Assembly (NCBI GenBank): GCA_035433705.1
Contig: DAORVK010000005.1
Span: 1-64,000 of the forward strand
Origin: CADEFQ01 sp035433705
GTDB lineage: Bacteria; Pseudomonadota; Gammaproteobacteria; Steroidobacterales; Steroidobacteraceae
Direction of reading: 5' to 3'
Length of the DNA: 64,000 bases
Positions within the stretch are counted from its first letter, which is position 1. Each line of letters starts with the position of its first letter. This document shows, one piece after another, positions 56,694-64,000 of the stretch. A program made the translations under genes and the position numbers. Below the pieces are notes generated by a model that saw only the letters and a program-made list of their open reading frames with translations, did no database searches and was not told where the DNA came from.

Positions 56694-58099
56694 AGACGAT
56701 GTTCGAGAAGGTGTGGGACCGCCATGTGGTAGTCCCCGAAACGGCCGACACGCCTGCCGTGCTGTTCATCGACCTGCACCTCACGCACGAGGTCACCTCG
56801 CCGCAGGCATTTCAGCTGCTGCGGGAGCGCAATCTCAAGGTTCGGCGCCCCGACCTGACTCTCGCGACGATGGACCATTCGACGCCCACGCGCACCGAGC
56901 AGGTGTTCGGTGGGGCGCCGTTCACGATCGAGTCGGCAGCGCGGCAGGTTCATCAGCTCGAGAAGAACTGCGCCGAGTTCGGCATCGAGCTGCTCGGCAT
57001 GCGCCACGAACTGCGCGGCATCGTGCACATCATCGGGCCCGAGCTTGGCCTCACGCAGCCGGGCAGCACGATCGTCTGCGGCGACAGCCACACGAGCACG
57101 CATGGCGCCTTCGGCGCCCTCGCCTTCGGCATTGGCAGCACCGAGGTCGGGCACGTCTTCGCCTCGCAGTGCCTGCTGCAGCGCCGGCCGAAGACGCTGG
57201 CGATCGAAATCGCCAACGCGCTTTCGCCCGGCGTCACGGCGAAGGACCTCATACTCGGCATCATCGGCAGGATCGGCGTCGGGGGCGGCACCGGACACGT
57301 GCTCGAATACCGGGGCGCGGCCATCCGGGCGATGAGCATGGAAGAGCGCATGACCGTGTGCAACATGAGCATCGAGGCCGGCGCACGCGCGGGAATGATC
57401 GCGCCCGACGACACGACCTTCGCGTATCTCGAGGGCCGGCCGCGTGCCCCGCAGGGCGCTGCCTGGCACGAGGCTGTTGCCCGCTGGCGTGAGCTGCCCT
57501 CGGACGCCGGCGCCCGCTTCGACTCGAGTGTGGCCATCGACGCCGCGGCGCTCGAACCGATGATCACCTATGGCACGAACCCCGGTATGGTCGTGCCGAT
57601 CTCGGCAGCCATTCCCTCACGCACCGGGGACCCGGCATTCGACAAGGCGCTTGCCTACATGGGCCTCACGGCAGGCGAACCCATCCAGAACCAGCCGGTC
57701 AACGTCGTGTTCCTCGGCAGCTGCACGAACGGCCGCATCTCCGATCTGCGCGCAGCCGCGAGCGTCTTGCGCGGCCGCAAGGTTGCAAAGGGCGTGCACC
57801 TGCTCATCGTGCCGGGCTCGCAGCAGGTCAAGCGAGCGGCGGAGCAGGAAGGGCTCGACCGGATCTTTCTCGAGGCCGGCGCCGACTGGCGGGAATCCGG
57901 CTGCTCGATGTGTCTTGGCATGAACGGCGACACGGTGCCAAAGGGCGAGTACTGCGTCAGCACGAGCAATCGCAACTTCGAAGGCCGCCAGGGCATCGGC
58001 GCACGCACCCTGCTCGCCAGCCCGCTCACGGCGGCGGCCACCGCGATCCGCGGCCGGGTCACCGACCCCCGCGACCTGCTGAACAGGCAAGAGACATGA
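56690..58099 (+). CDS. leuC: 3-isopropylmalate dehydratase large subunit
   Basis: Protein of 469 residues of the aconitase superfamily. The [4Fe-4S] ligands are C345 (FLGSCTNGRISDL), C405 and C408 (GCSMCLGMN). Other landmarks are TMDHSTPT near residue 63, VCGDSHTSTHGAFGALAFGI and ITYGTNPGMVVPI. With LeuD it isomerises 2- to 3-isopropylmalate. The start overlaps leuA and the stop overlaps leuD, both as ATGA. Length matches the bacterial two-subunit enzyme (466 in E. coli). Confidence 0.97.
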   Translation: MKTMFEKVWDRHVVVPETADTPAVLFIDLHLTHEVTSPQAFQLLRERNLKVRRPDLTLATMDHSTPTRTEQVFGGAPFTIESAARQVHQLEKNCAEFGIELLGMRHELRGIVHIIGPELGLTQPGSTIVCGDSHTSTHGAFGALAFGIGSTEVGHVFASQCLLQRRPKTLAIEIANALSPGVTAKDLILGIIGRIGVGGGTGHVLEYRGAAIRAMSMEERMTVCNMSIEAGARAGMIAPDDTTFAYLEGRPRAPQGAAWHEAVARWRELPSDAGARFDSSVAIDAAALEPMITYGTNPGMVVPISAAIPSRTGDPAFDKALAYMGLTAGEPIQNQPVNVVFLGSCTNGRISDLRAAASVLRGRKVAKGVHLLIVPGSQQVKRAAEQEGLDRIFLEAGADWRESGCSMCLGMNGDTVPKGEYCVSTSNRNFEGRQGIGARTLLASPLTAAATAIRGRVTDPRDLLNRQET

Positions 58100-58671
58100 C
58101 CGCCATCCAGACCCTCCGCTCCAGAACCGTCGTGCTGGCCTCGACCAACATCGACACCGATCAGATCATGCCCGCGCGCTTCCTCACCACAACGACACGG
58201 GAGGGGCTCGGAAAGCAGTTGTTCGCCGACTGGCGCTACGATGCCAGCGGCGCGCCGAAGCCGGATTTCGTGTTGAACCAGCCGGCTGCAACGGGATGCC
58301 TGGTGCTGGTCGCCGGCCGCAATTTCGGCTGCGGCTCCTCGCGTGAACACGCGCCGTGGGCGCTGGTCGATTACGGCTTCCGGGCCGTCGTGAGCACGGA
58401 AATCGCCGACATCTTCCGCAACAACTCGCTCAAGAACGGCCTGCTTCCTGTGATTGTCGACGGGCAGACGCACGCCTGGCTGATCGCGAATCCCGGCGCC
58501 GAAGTCACGATCGATCTCGCGAGTTGCACGCTCACGATGCCCACAGGCACTGCCGTGAAATTCCCCATCGACCCGTTCGCGCGCTACTGCCTGTTGAACG
58601 GTGTCGACGAACTCGGCTACCTCCTCTCGAAGGACGCCGAGATCACCGCCTACGAACAGCGCCACCGATGA
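58096..58671 (+). CDS. leuD: 3-isopropylmalate dehydratase small subunit
   Basis: Protein of 191 residues from the ATG at 58096 (ATGA overlap with leuC); a longer frame from 57910 lies inside leuC. It has the swivelling-domain motifs of aconitase small subunits: STNIDTDQIMPARFL near the start, NFGCGSSREHAPWAL in the middle and the AVVSTEIADIFRNNSLKNGL segment. It closes over the LeuC active site and helps set substrate specificity. It overlaps leuB by ATGA. Confidence 0.97.
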   Translation: MTAIQTLRSRTVVLASTNIDTDQIMPARFLTTTTREGLGKQLFADWRYDASGAPKPDFVLNQPAATGCLVLVAGRNFGCGSSREHAPWALVDYGFRAVVSTEIADIFRNNSLKNGLLPVIVDGQTHAWLIANPGAEVTIDLASCTLTMPTGTAVKFPIDPFARYCLLNGVDELGYLLSKDAEITAYEQRHR

Positions 58672-59738
58672 AGGCGCTGATCGCGGTACTCGGCGGCGAC
58701 GGAATCGGACCGGAGGTCATCGCGCAAGCCGTGCGCGTCCTCGAAACGATCGCGGCGCAATTCGGGCACGACTTCGAGCTTGCGCCCGCGCTCTTCGGCG
58801 GTGCGGCCATCGATTTGCACGGTGACGGGCTGCCGGCTGCGACCTTGTCGCTGTGCCGTCGCGCCGACGCAGTGCTGCTCGGCGCGATCGGCGGGCCGAA
58901 GTGGAGCGCGCCCGATGCGAAGCTGCGCCCCGAGTCGGCCTTGCTTGCGCTGCGGCGCGAGCTTGGCGTCTATGCGAACCTGCGGCCCGTCGCCGTTCAC
59001 CCGGCGCTGCGCGATGCCTCGCCCATCCGGGCGGAAATCGTCGATGGCGTCGACTTCGTGTTCGTGCGGGAGCTCACCGGCGGAATCTATTTCGGCGAGA
59101 AGCATCGCACGGCGACTGACGCCACCGACGTCTGCACCTATTCGGTCGCAGAGATCGAGCGTGTCACGCGCGTCGCGGGCGCCCTCGCCCGTGCGCGCCG
59201 CAGGCACGTGACGTCGATCGACAAATCGAACGTGCTCGAGACCTCGCGCCTCTGGCGCGCGGTGGTCGAGCGCCTCATGAGCGCCGAGTTCCCCGAGGTC
59301 ACGCTCGAGCACATGCTGGTCGATGCCGCCGCGATGCACCTGATCCGCCGCCCACGCGATTTCGACGTGCTGCTCACCGAGAACATGTTCGGCGACATCC
59401 TGAGCGACGAAGCCTCGATGCTCGCCGGTTCCCTCGGCATCCTGCCGTCGGCCTCGCTGGGTGACGGGCAGCGCGGCCTCTTTGAGCCGATCCACGGCTC
59501 TGCGCCCGACATCACGGGCCGCGGCATCGCCAACCCGCTCGGGACGATTCTCTCTGCCGCACTCCTCCTGCGGCATTCCCTTGGGCTCGAGACAGAAGCC
59601 CGCGCGATCGAGCAGGCGGTGAGCAGCGCACTCGACGCAGGAGCGCGCACGGCGGATATCGTTGCGCGCGGCGCAAGAGCGATGACCACCGGCGAAATGG
59701 GCACTGCGGTCATCGAGGCGTTGCGGGCCGCGGGATAA
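58668..59738 (+). CDS. leuB: 3-isopropylmalate dehydrogenase
   Basis: Protein of 356 residues from the ATG at 58668 (ATGA overlap with leuD). Motifs are GGDGIGPEV (9-17), RPESALLALRRELGVYANLRP (the substrate loop), ELTGGIYFGEKH, the metal- and NAD-binding ENMFGDILSDEASMLAGSLG and LFEPIHGSAPDITGRGIANP. It oxidises and decarboxylates 3-isopropylmalate to 2-ketoisocaproate with NAD. It is the last gene of the attenuator-controlled operon; a final transaminase step is encoded elsewhere. Short tandem repeats follow its stop. Confidence 0.97.
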   Translation: MKALIAVLGGDGIGPEVIAQAVRVLETIAAQFGHDFELAPALFGGAAIDLHGDGLPAATLSLCRRADAVLLGAIGGPKWSAPDAKLRPESALLALRRELGVYANLRPVAVHPALRDASPIRAEIVDGVDFVFVRELTGGIYFGEKHRTATDATDVCTYSVAEIERVTRVAGALARARRRHVTSIDKSNVLETSRLWRAVVERLMSAEFPEVTLEHMLVDAAAMHLIRRPRDFDVLLTENMFGDILSDEASMLAGSLGILPSASLGDGQRGLFEPIHGSAPDITGRGIANPLGTILSAALLLRHSLGLETEARAIEQAVSSALDAGARTADIVARGARAMTTGEMGTAVIEALRAAG

Positions 59739-59753
59739 CGGCTGCGGGCCGTC

Positions 59754-59795
59754 GCCCGTCGCACTTCGCCCGTCGCACTTCGCCCGTCGCACTTC
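59754..59795. repeat. three tandem copies of a 14-base repeat
   Basis: GCCCGTCGCACTTC is repeated three times without a break (59754-59767, 59768-59781, 59782-59795), starting 15 bases after the leuB stop. It is outside any gene and has no clear stem. It may be a slippage product, a variable-number repeat or part of the 3' end of the leu transcript. Confidence 0.9.
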
Positions 59796-59888
59796 GTGTG
59801 CGGCTATCCCAGAACGCGCGTCTGTGCTCGCCAAATCAAGCAAGCGAGTTGGCAGAACGTCCTGCAACAAAGCTGGCCGGACAATCGC

Positions 59889-59916
59889 TTGCACCTTCAA
59901 ACACAGGTGCTATGTT
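59889..59916 (+). promoter_or_regulatory. putative promoter with internal inverted repeat before the cox-like operon
   Basis: TTGCAC (59889-59894) and TATGTT (59911-59916) form a promoter-like pair with a 16-base spacer, 53 bases upstream of the FAD-subunit ATG. The spacer is almost filled by a perfect inverted repeat, GCACCT (59891-59896) and AGGTGC (59905-59910), separated by 8 bases. A dyad between -35 and -10 is a classic place for a repressor or a MerR-like activator. Confidence 0.5.
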
Positions 59917-59968
59917 AACGGGATTCTTGGGCGTGCTTTTAAGCTGAATCCAACAGAGAGGGGAGGCT

Positions 59969-60862
59969 ATGTATCCGTCTGCCTTCAACTATCATCGGCC
60001 TGAATCCGTTGCCGGGGCGACGGCGCTGCTGTCCGGACTGGGAGAAGGCGCTCGCCTGCTCGCGGGCGGGCAAACGCTCATCGTGCTCCTGAAACTGCGC
60101 TACGACGAGCCGACTGACCTCATCGACATCGGGCGAATTCCCGGCCTCGATACAATCGACGATTCCGGCAAGACAGTCTCTGTCGGGGCGCTTGCGACGC
60201 ATCGGCGCATCGGTGCCTCGCCGCTCGCCGTCAAAGTGCCCATCGTCGGCGACTGCGCCCATGGCATTGCCGACAACCAGGTGCGAAGTCGCGGCACGAT
60301 CGGCGGCTCGCTTGCCTCCGGCGACCCAAGCTGCGACTGGCCCACCCTGCTGCACACGCTCGACGCCAAAGTACTGTGTGAAGGCGCGAATGGGACGAGA
60401 ACACTCGACATCAACGGCTTCGTCGAGGATCTGTACCAGACTGCGCTCGCCCCCGGCGAGATGATCACCGGAGTGCGTTTTGACAAGCCGGGCCCAGGTA
60501 GCGGTGGCGCTTACTGCGCATTCAAGCGCTGCGCGCCCGCCTACCCAACGACATCCGTGGGCGTGCAACTCGCTCTCGAGGGCGGCAAGGTCCGTAGTGC
60601 GCGCGTTGCGCTGGGCTCATCCGGGCTCACGCCCATCCGCGCACGCGATGCCGAGCAGGAACTCACCGGCCAGGCACCGACCGATGCGGTGATCCGCAAA
60701 GCGGCCGCCGCGGCCGTCGCCGCATCGGATCCGGTCAATGATCAGCGTGGATCACCGGCCTACAAGCGCCGCCTGATCGATACCCTGACCCGGCGGGCCG
60801 TCGGGATTGCGCTGCGCCGCGCGGCAGGGGAAACCGTCAAGAACAGCCACGAGTACTACTGA
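59969..60862 (+). CDS. FAD-binding subunit of a xanthine-oxidase-family molybdenum hydroxylase (CoxM-like)
   Basis: Protein of 297 residues with a strong GAGGGGAGG ribosome binding site. It has the PCMH/VAO-type FAD fold: NYHRPESVAGATALLSGLGE at the start, the FAD pyrophosphate loop LLAGGQTLIVLLKLR (about 30-44) and the second loop RSRGTIGGSLASGDPSCDWP (about 107-126). A C-terminal CODH-flavoprotein domain follows. The subunit takes electrons from the 2Fe-2S subunit and passes them to an acceptor. It is the first gene of M-S-G-L order; the 2Fe-2S gene follows after one base. The substrate depends on the large subunit. Confidence 0.93.
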   Translation: MYPSAFNYHRPESVAGATALLSGLGEGARLLAGGQTLIVLLKLRYDEPTDLIDIGRIPGLDTIDDSGKTVSVGALATHRRIGASPLAVKVPIVGDCAHGIADNQVRSRGTIGGSLASGDPSCDWPTLLHTLDAKVLCEGANGTRTLDINGFVEDLYQTALAPGEMITGVRFDKPGPGSGGAYCAFKRCAPAYPTTSVGVQLALEGGKVRSARVALGSSGLTPIRARDAEQELTGQAPTDAVIRKAAAAAVAASDPVNDQRGSPAYKRRLIDTLTRRAVGIALRRAAGETVKNSHEYY

Positions 60863-60863
60863 C

Positions 60864-61346
60864 ATGAACGAGCCGATCAGCATTTCAGTGAAGGTGAATG
60901 ATCGTCAGTACGAGCGCGCCGTCGAGCCGCGCACCTTGCTCGTGCAGTTTCTGCGCGAGGAGCTGGGCCTTACCGGCACGCATATCGGCTGCGATACGAC
61001 TTACTGCGGCGCCTGCACCGTGCTCATGAACGGCGTGCCGGTGAAATCCTGCACCGTGCTGGCAGTACAGGCCGATGGAGGCGAAGTGCGCACCGTCGAA
61101 GGATTGGCAGAGAATGGCAAGCTGCACCCGCTGCAGGAAGCCTTTTCGGAACATCACGGGCTCCAGTGCGGCTATTGCACGCCGGGCATGATGATGTCTT
61201 CGCTCTATCTTCTCGAGAACAACCCCGAGCCGTCCGAGGCAGACATCCGCAAGGCCATCCAGGGCAACGTCTGTCGGTGCACGGGCTACCAGAACATTTT
61301 CAAGTCGATCGCGGCAGCCTCGAAGAAACTGCGGGAGGGTGCCTGA
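60864..61346 (+). CDS. 2Fe-2S subunit of a molybdenum hydroxylase (CoxS-like)
   Basis: Protein of 160 residues from the ATG at 60864. The N-terminal plant-type [2Fe-2S] site is HIGCDTTYCGACTVLMNG plus a later Cys (VKSCTVL); the C-terminal helical [2Fe-2S] site is GLQCGYCTPGMMMS and GNVCRCTGYQNI. All eight cluster cysteines are present. It carries electrons from the molybdenum centre to the FAD subunit. Size fits the family (150-165). Its stop overlaps the CoxG-like start as TGATG. No Tat signal is seen, so the complex is probably cytoplasmic. Confidence 0.95.
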   Translation: MNEPISISVKVNDRQYERAVEPRTLLVQFLREELGLTGTHIGCDTTYCGACTVLMNGVPVKSCTVLAVQADGGEVRTVEGLAENGKLHPLQEAFSEHHGLQCGYCTPGMMMSSLYLLENNPEPSEADIRKAIQGNVCRCTGYQNIFKSIAAASKKLREGA

Positions 61347-61798
61347 TGGCTATTGAATTTTCAGGTGACTTCGTCGTAAAGACCCCGCAGAAAGAGGCCT
61401 TCGCCGTGCTTTCCGATGCGGCGCGCTTCTCGCCGATGCTGCCGACGTACCAGTCTTGTGAAGCCTGCGATGACGGCACATCGAACGTGGCGGTAAAGGT
61501 CGGCGTGGGGAAGATCCGTGGCACCGCCATCGTCAACCTCGCCCTGGTTGACCGGCAACCACCCAAATCCGCGACCTGGGCCGGCAAGGGGAAGATCCTG
61601 GGTGGAGCCTTCACGCTCGGTGCAGGCTTTGACCTTGACGAGGTCGGGCCGTCGGAGACACAGATCCGCTGGAACGGCAATGTCACCATCTTCGGCAGGC
61701 TCACCTCGCTCGCGGGGGGTGTCCTGCAGCCGATCGCGCGCAAGCAGATCGATGAACTGATCGGCGCCATACGGGCAGCTCTCGACGGAGGAAGATGA
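61346..61798 (+). CDS. CoxG-like SRPBCC protein
   Basis: Protein of 150 residues of the START/SRPBCC fold: IEFSGDFVVKTPQKEAFAVL at the start, then DAARFSPMLPTYQSC, KVGVGKIRGTAIVNLALVDR and TSLAGGVLQPIARKQIDELI, all typical of the CoxG group. CoxG in carboxydotrophs helps bring the CO dehydrogenase to the membrane and supports electron transfer. Some CoxG-like proteins lack the long C-terminal membrane tail, as here. It lies between the small and large subunit genes, overlapping both (TGATG and ATGA). It may work in assembly or in delivery of electrons. Confidence 0.9.
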   Translation: MAIEFSGDFVVKTPQKEAFAVLSDAARFSPMLPTYQSCEACDDGTSNVAVKVGVGKIRGTAIVNLALVDRQPPKSATWAGKGKILGGAFTLGAGFDLDEVGPSETQIRWNGNVTIFGRLTSLAGGVLQPIARKQIDELIGAIRAALDGGR

Positions 61799-64000
61799 AC
61801 ATGGGATGGGTAGGAAAATCTCTCCGACGGAAGGAAGACGACCGTCTGATCCGTGGCAACGGCCTCTTTGCCGACGATGAAGTCGGCGGCGGCCTGCTGC
61901 ATCTGTTCATACTGCGATCGCCGTACGCGCATGCGCGCATACGCAAAGTCGATGTCTCGGCGGCTGCAGCAGTCCCTGGTGTCGCCTGTGTGCTGACGGG
62001 GGACGACATCAAGGAACAGTGTGCCCCGTTCATGCAACTCGGCCCCGCGCCCTGCGACAAGATCGTCGATCTGCCGCTCGCCGTGGACAAGGTGGTTTTC
62101 CAGGGCCAGCCGGTTGCTGCAGTGGCTGCGACCAGCGCGGCGATCGCCATGGATGCGGGTTACCTGATAGATGTCGATTACGAGGTGCTCGATCCCGTCG
62201 TCGACATCGGGAAAGCCCTGCAGGACGACGTGATCATTCACGAGGGCGCCGGCACCAACCGGGACTGGCACGGTGTCTTCGAATACGGGGATGTGGACGC
62301 GGCGTTCAGTGCTGCCGCACACGTCGTCAGGATCGACCGGCTGCACTTTCATCGCTATGCAAGCGCGCCGCTCGAGAACAACGCGTGCGTGGCTGAATGG
62401 ACGAAGCAGGGAGAGATCAACTTCCTCTGCAACAACTCGTTCCCGGGATTCGCGGTGCAACTGCTCGCGCCGGGCCTCAAGGTGCCGATGGAGAAAATCC
62501 ACATGCGCTGCCACGATGTGGGCGGCAGCTTCGGCATCAAGATCTGGAACTATGTGTTCATGGCGGTCGCGGCACTGGCATCGAAGAAGGCCGGCGGTCG
62601 CAAGGTCAAGTGGAGTGAAACCCGGACCGAGCATCTCCTCTCCTCCGGGCACGGCAATGAACGCACCTTCCTCGACACCGAGGTCGCGCTCGACAAGGAC
62701 GGCGTCATAACCGCGATCCGCTCCCGGCACATCGACGACTGCGGCGCTTTTACGCGTTACGAACCGCTCGGATGCGTGATCTGGTCGCAGGTGCTGCCTG
62801 CCACTTATCGAGTGCGCAATTTCCACATCGACTTCACGCAGGTATTGACCAACAAATGCCCGGTGGTCCCCAATCGGGGCTACTCCCGCATGCAGCACCT
62901 GTGGTTCATGGAGCGGGTCGTCGATATCTGCGCGCACGAACTTGGCATACCGGCCGACGAAATGCGCCTGCGCAATTACGTGCGCGACTTTCCGTACGAA
63001 ACACCCAACGGGTGCGTCTACGATTCGGGCAACTATCCGGGGATGTTGGCGAAAGCCAAGGCACTGATCGGCTGGGATGACTGGCAGCGCCGACAGGCGC
63101 AGGCACGCAAGGAAGGCCGGCTGGTCGGCATCGGCATCGGCACGACGCTTGATTCCGGAACCAACAACTTCGGCCAGGCACAGATCATGAATCCCTACCT
63201 GCCCTTCTCGGGTAACGCGGAGGTCTGCACGATACGCCTCGACTTTGACGGTTCGGTCATCGTGACCATGGGTACGACCCCGTCTGGTCAGGGACATGAA
63301 ACCGCGGCCTCCCAGGTCGTGGCTGACGAATTGAACATCGATCCATCCATGGTTCATGTGCGATCCGGATTCGACTCCGACTGGAATACCTTCACCGGGC
63401 ATTCCGGGACCTATGCCAGCCAGTTCGCGGTCACCGGCCTGTCCGCCGTCCATGGCGCGTGCCAGAAGCTCAAGAAGCAGATGCGCCAGCTCGCGTCCTA
63501 CACGCTCGAAGTCGGTGAGCAGGACCTGGAATTCGGCGTGGGCAACCAGGGGCCGCAGTTGAGCGTCAAGGGAACCGACAAGGCGATCAACTACTGGGCC
63601 CTGAGCAATCTCGCCAACAACAACAACGCATCGCTCGATGAAAGCCTGGCAGACGTCACTCTCAACGTGCGTCACGTTTATCGCCCGCCGTTCAAGGTAC
63701 CCGATACCGGACGCAAGTTCGGTAACCTGACGCTGACGTATGCTGCGCAGCTGCACATCGCGGTCGTGGAAGTAGACAGGGATACGTGCCATGCGAAGGT
63801 GCTGGCCTACGCGGCCATCGATGACTGCGGGAACGTGATCAATCCGCAGATTGCGGCCGGGCAGGTGCACGGAGCCACAGCGCATGGCCTCGGTGCGGCG
63901 CTGATGGAATCCTTCAACTATGACGGGGACGGCAATCTCCTCACGTCGACGTACAGCGACTACTGCCCGATCACGTCCATGAACATGCCGGATGTCCAGT
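61795..64000 (+). CDS. molybdopterin large subunit of a molybdenum hydroxylase (CoxL-like), 3' end beyond window
   Basis: At least 735 codons are open to the window edge from the ATG at 61795 (ATGA overlap with the CoxG-like gene). The first domain has SLRRKEDDRLIRGNGLFADD, RSPYAHARI and VVFQGQPVAAV. MocoBD segments are HDVGGSFGIKIWNYVFMAVA (the GGGFG-type loop), PNRGYSRMQHLWFMERVVDI and TTPSGQGHETAASQVVADEL. The CO dehydrogenase loop AYRCSFR and the form II loop AYRGAGR are both replaced by NRGYSRM. It is therefore a member of the family with another substrate, possibly an aromatic-CoA, heterocycle or aldehyde. The C-terminal part with the catalytic glutamate is outside the window. Confidence 0.93.
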   Translation, partial: MNMGWVGKSLRRKEDDRLIRGNGLFADDEVGGGLLHLFILRSPYAHARIRKVDVSAAAAVPGVACVLTGDDIKEQCAPFMQLGPAPCDKIVDLPLAVDKVVFQGQPVAAVAATSAAIAMDAGYLIDVDYEVLDPVVDIGKALQDDVIIHEGAGTNRDWHGVFEYGDVDAAFSAAAHVVRIDRLHFHRYASAPLENNACVAEWTKQGEINFLCNNSFPGFAVQLLAPGLKVPMEKIHMRCHDVGGSFGIKIWNYVFMAVAALASKKAGGRKVKWSETRTEHLLSSGHGNERTFLDTEVALDKDGVITAIRSRHIDDCGAFTRYEPLGCVIWSQVLPATYRVRNFHIDFTQVLTNKCPVVPNRGYSRMQHLWFMERVVDICAHELGIPADEMRLRNYVRDFPYETPNGCVYDSGNYPGMLAKAKALIGWDDWQRRQAQARKEGRLVGIGIGTTLDSGTNNFGQAQIMNPYLPFSGNAEVCTIRLDFDGSVIVTMGTTPSGQGHETAASQVVADELNIDPSMVHVRSGFDSDWNTFTGHSGTYASQFAVTGLSAVHGACQKLKKQMRQLASYTLEVGEQDLEFGVGNQGPQLSVKGTDKAINYWALSNLANNNNASLDESLADVTLNVRHVYRPPFKVPDTGRKFGNLTLTYAAQLHIAVVEVDRDTCHAKVLAYAAIDDCGNVINPQIAAGQVHGATAHGLGAALMESFNYDGDGNLLTSTYSDYCPITSMNMPDVQ

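Noticed and set aside
61300..63885. 861-codon minus-strand open frame
   Set aside because: It lies antisense to the CoxS-, CoxG- and CoxL-like genes, whose motifs are unmistakable; long antisense frames are common at this GC content.
61795..64000. aerobic CO dehydrogenase large subunit
   Set aside because: The AYRCSFR active-site loop is not present; NRGYSRM is found instead.
1..64000. CRISPR arrays, rRNA or tRNA genes, insertion sequences, prophage genes
   Set aside because: No spaced direct repeats of CRISPR type, no recognisable rRNA or tRNA sequence, no transposase or integrase domain and no phage structural genes were seen by eye; a covariance-model search was not possible.

Overview
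The window is high-GC proteobacterial DNA. TonB/ExbB/ExbD and a TonB-dependent receptor show a Gram-negative cell. Class I ketol-acid reductoisomerase, E. coli-type LeuA, the ilvC-leuACDB order, cyanophycin genes and the catabolic repertoire suggest a gammaproteobacterium, perhaps near the steroid- or terpenoid-degrading lineages; that placement is inference. A run of exactly 100 N at 36253-36352 shows that this is a scaffolded draft or metagenome assembly.

Region 1 (about 0.3-23.2 kb) is a catabolic island. On the minus strand lie a type II DMSO-reductase-family molybdoenzyme (alpha, TorD-like chaperone, beta) with an exported SUMF1-domain protein, an acyl-CoA ligase, a cysteine hydrolase, a DapA-like aldolase/lyase, an acetoacetate-decarboxylase-like protein, a CMD-family protein, an MFS transporter, a Tat-exported flavoprotein dehydrogenase, a TonB-dependent receptor and two small exported or membrane proteins. 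A divergent LysR regulator is followed on the plus strand by an acyl-CoA dehydrogenase and an SDR, which meet a Tat-exported xanthine-oxidase-family subunit. Together they suggest uptake of a hydrophobic substrate, oxidation in the periplasm, then CoA-dependent breakdown in the cytoplasm. The substrate cannot be read from the sequence.

Region 2 (23.2-24.2 kb) is a graveyard of toxin-antitoxin remnants: a HicB-HicA fusion, a damaged XRE regulator, an antitoxin with a one-base frameshift and a truncated ParE/RelE-like toxin. Region 3 (24.2-39.1 kb) holds an MFS transporter, a HyuA/HyuB (oxoprolinase/carboxylase family) pair, an HMG-CoA-lyase-like enzyme, a class III CoA-transferase, an isochorismatase-fold hydrolase, a VOC protein, a glutathione transferase, a sulfotransferase, two SDRs, a TetR regulator and an alkylsulfatase-like metallo-hydrolase. 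The N gap cuts one SDR and the TetR gene.

Region 4 (39.1-44.6 kb) is a cyanophycin operon: cyanophycinase, cyanophycin synthetase and a second Mur-ligase-type synthetase-like protein. Region 5 (44.7-48.4 kb) is a tonB-exbB-exbD-exbD-TPR operon closed by tandem hairpin terminators.

Region 6 (48.6-59.7 kb) makes branched-chain amino acids. A leftward operon (M17 aminopeptidase, EamA transporter, MFS-like protein, ilvD) and a rightward operon (ilvC-leuA-leuC-leuD-leuB) diverge from 53.85-53.92 kb. The rightward operon is preceded by a complete transcription attenuator: a leucine-rich leader peptide, an antiterminator pairing and a terminator with a T6 tract. Region 7 (59.9 kb to the end) is a coxM-coxS-coxG-coxL-like molybdenum hydroxylase operon. 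Its large subunit lacks the CO dehydrogenase active-site loop and runs off the window.
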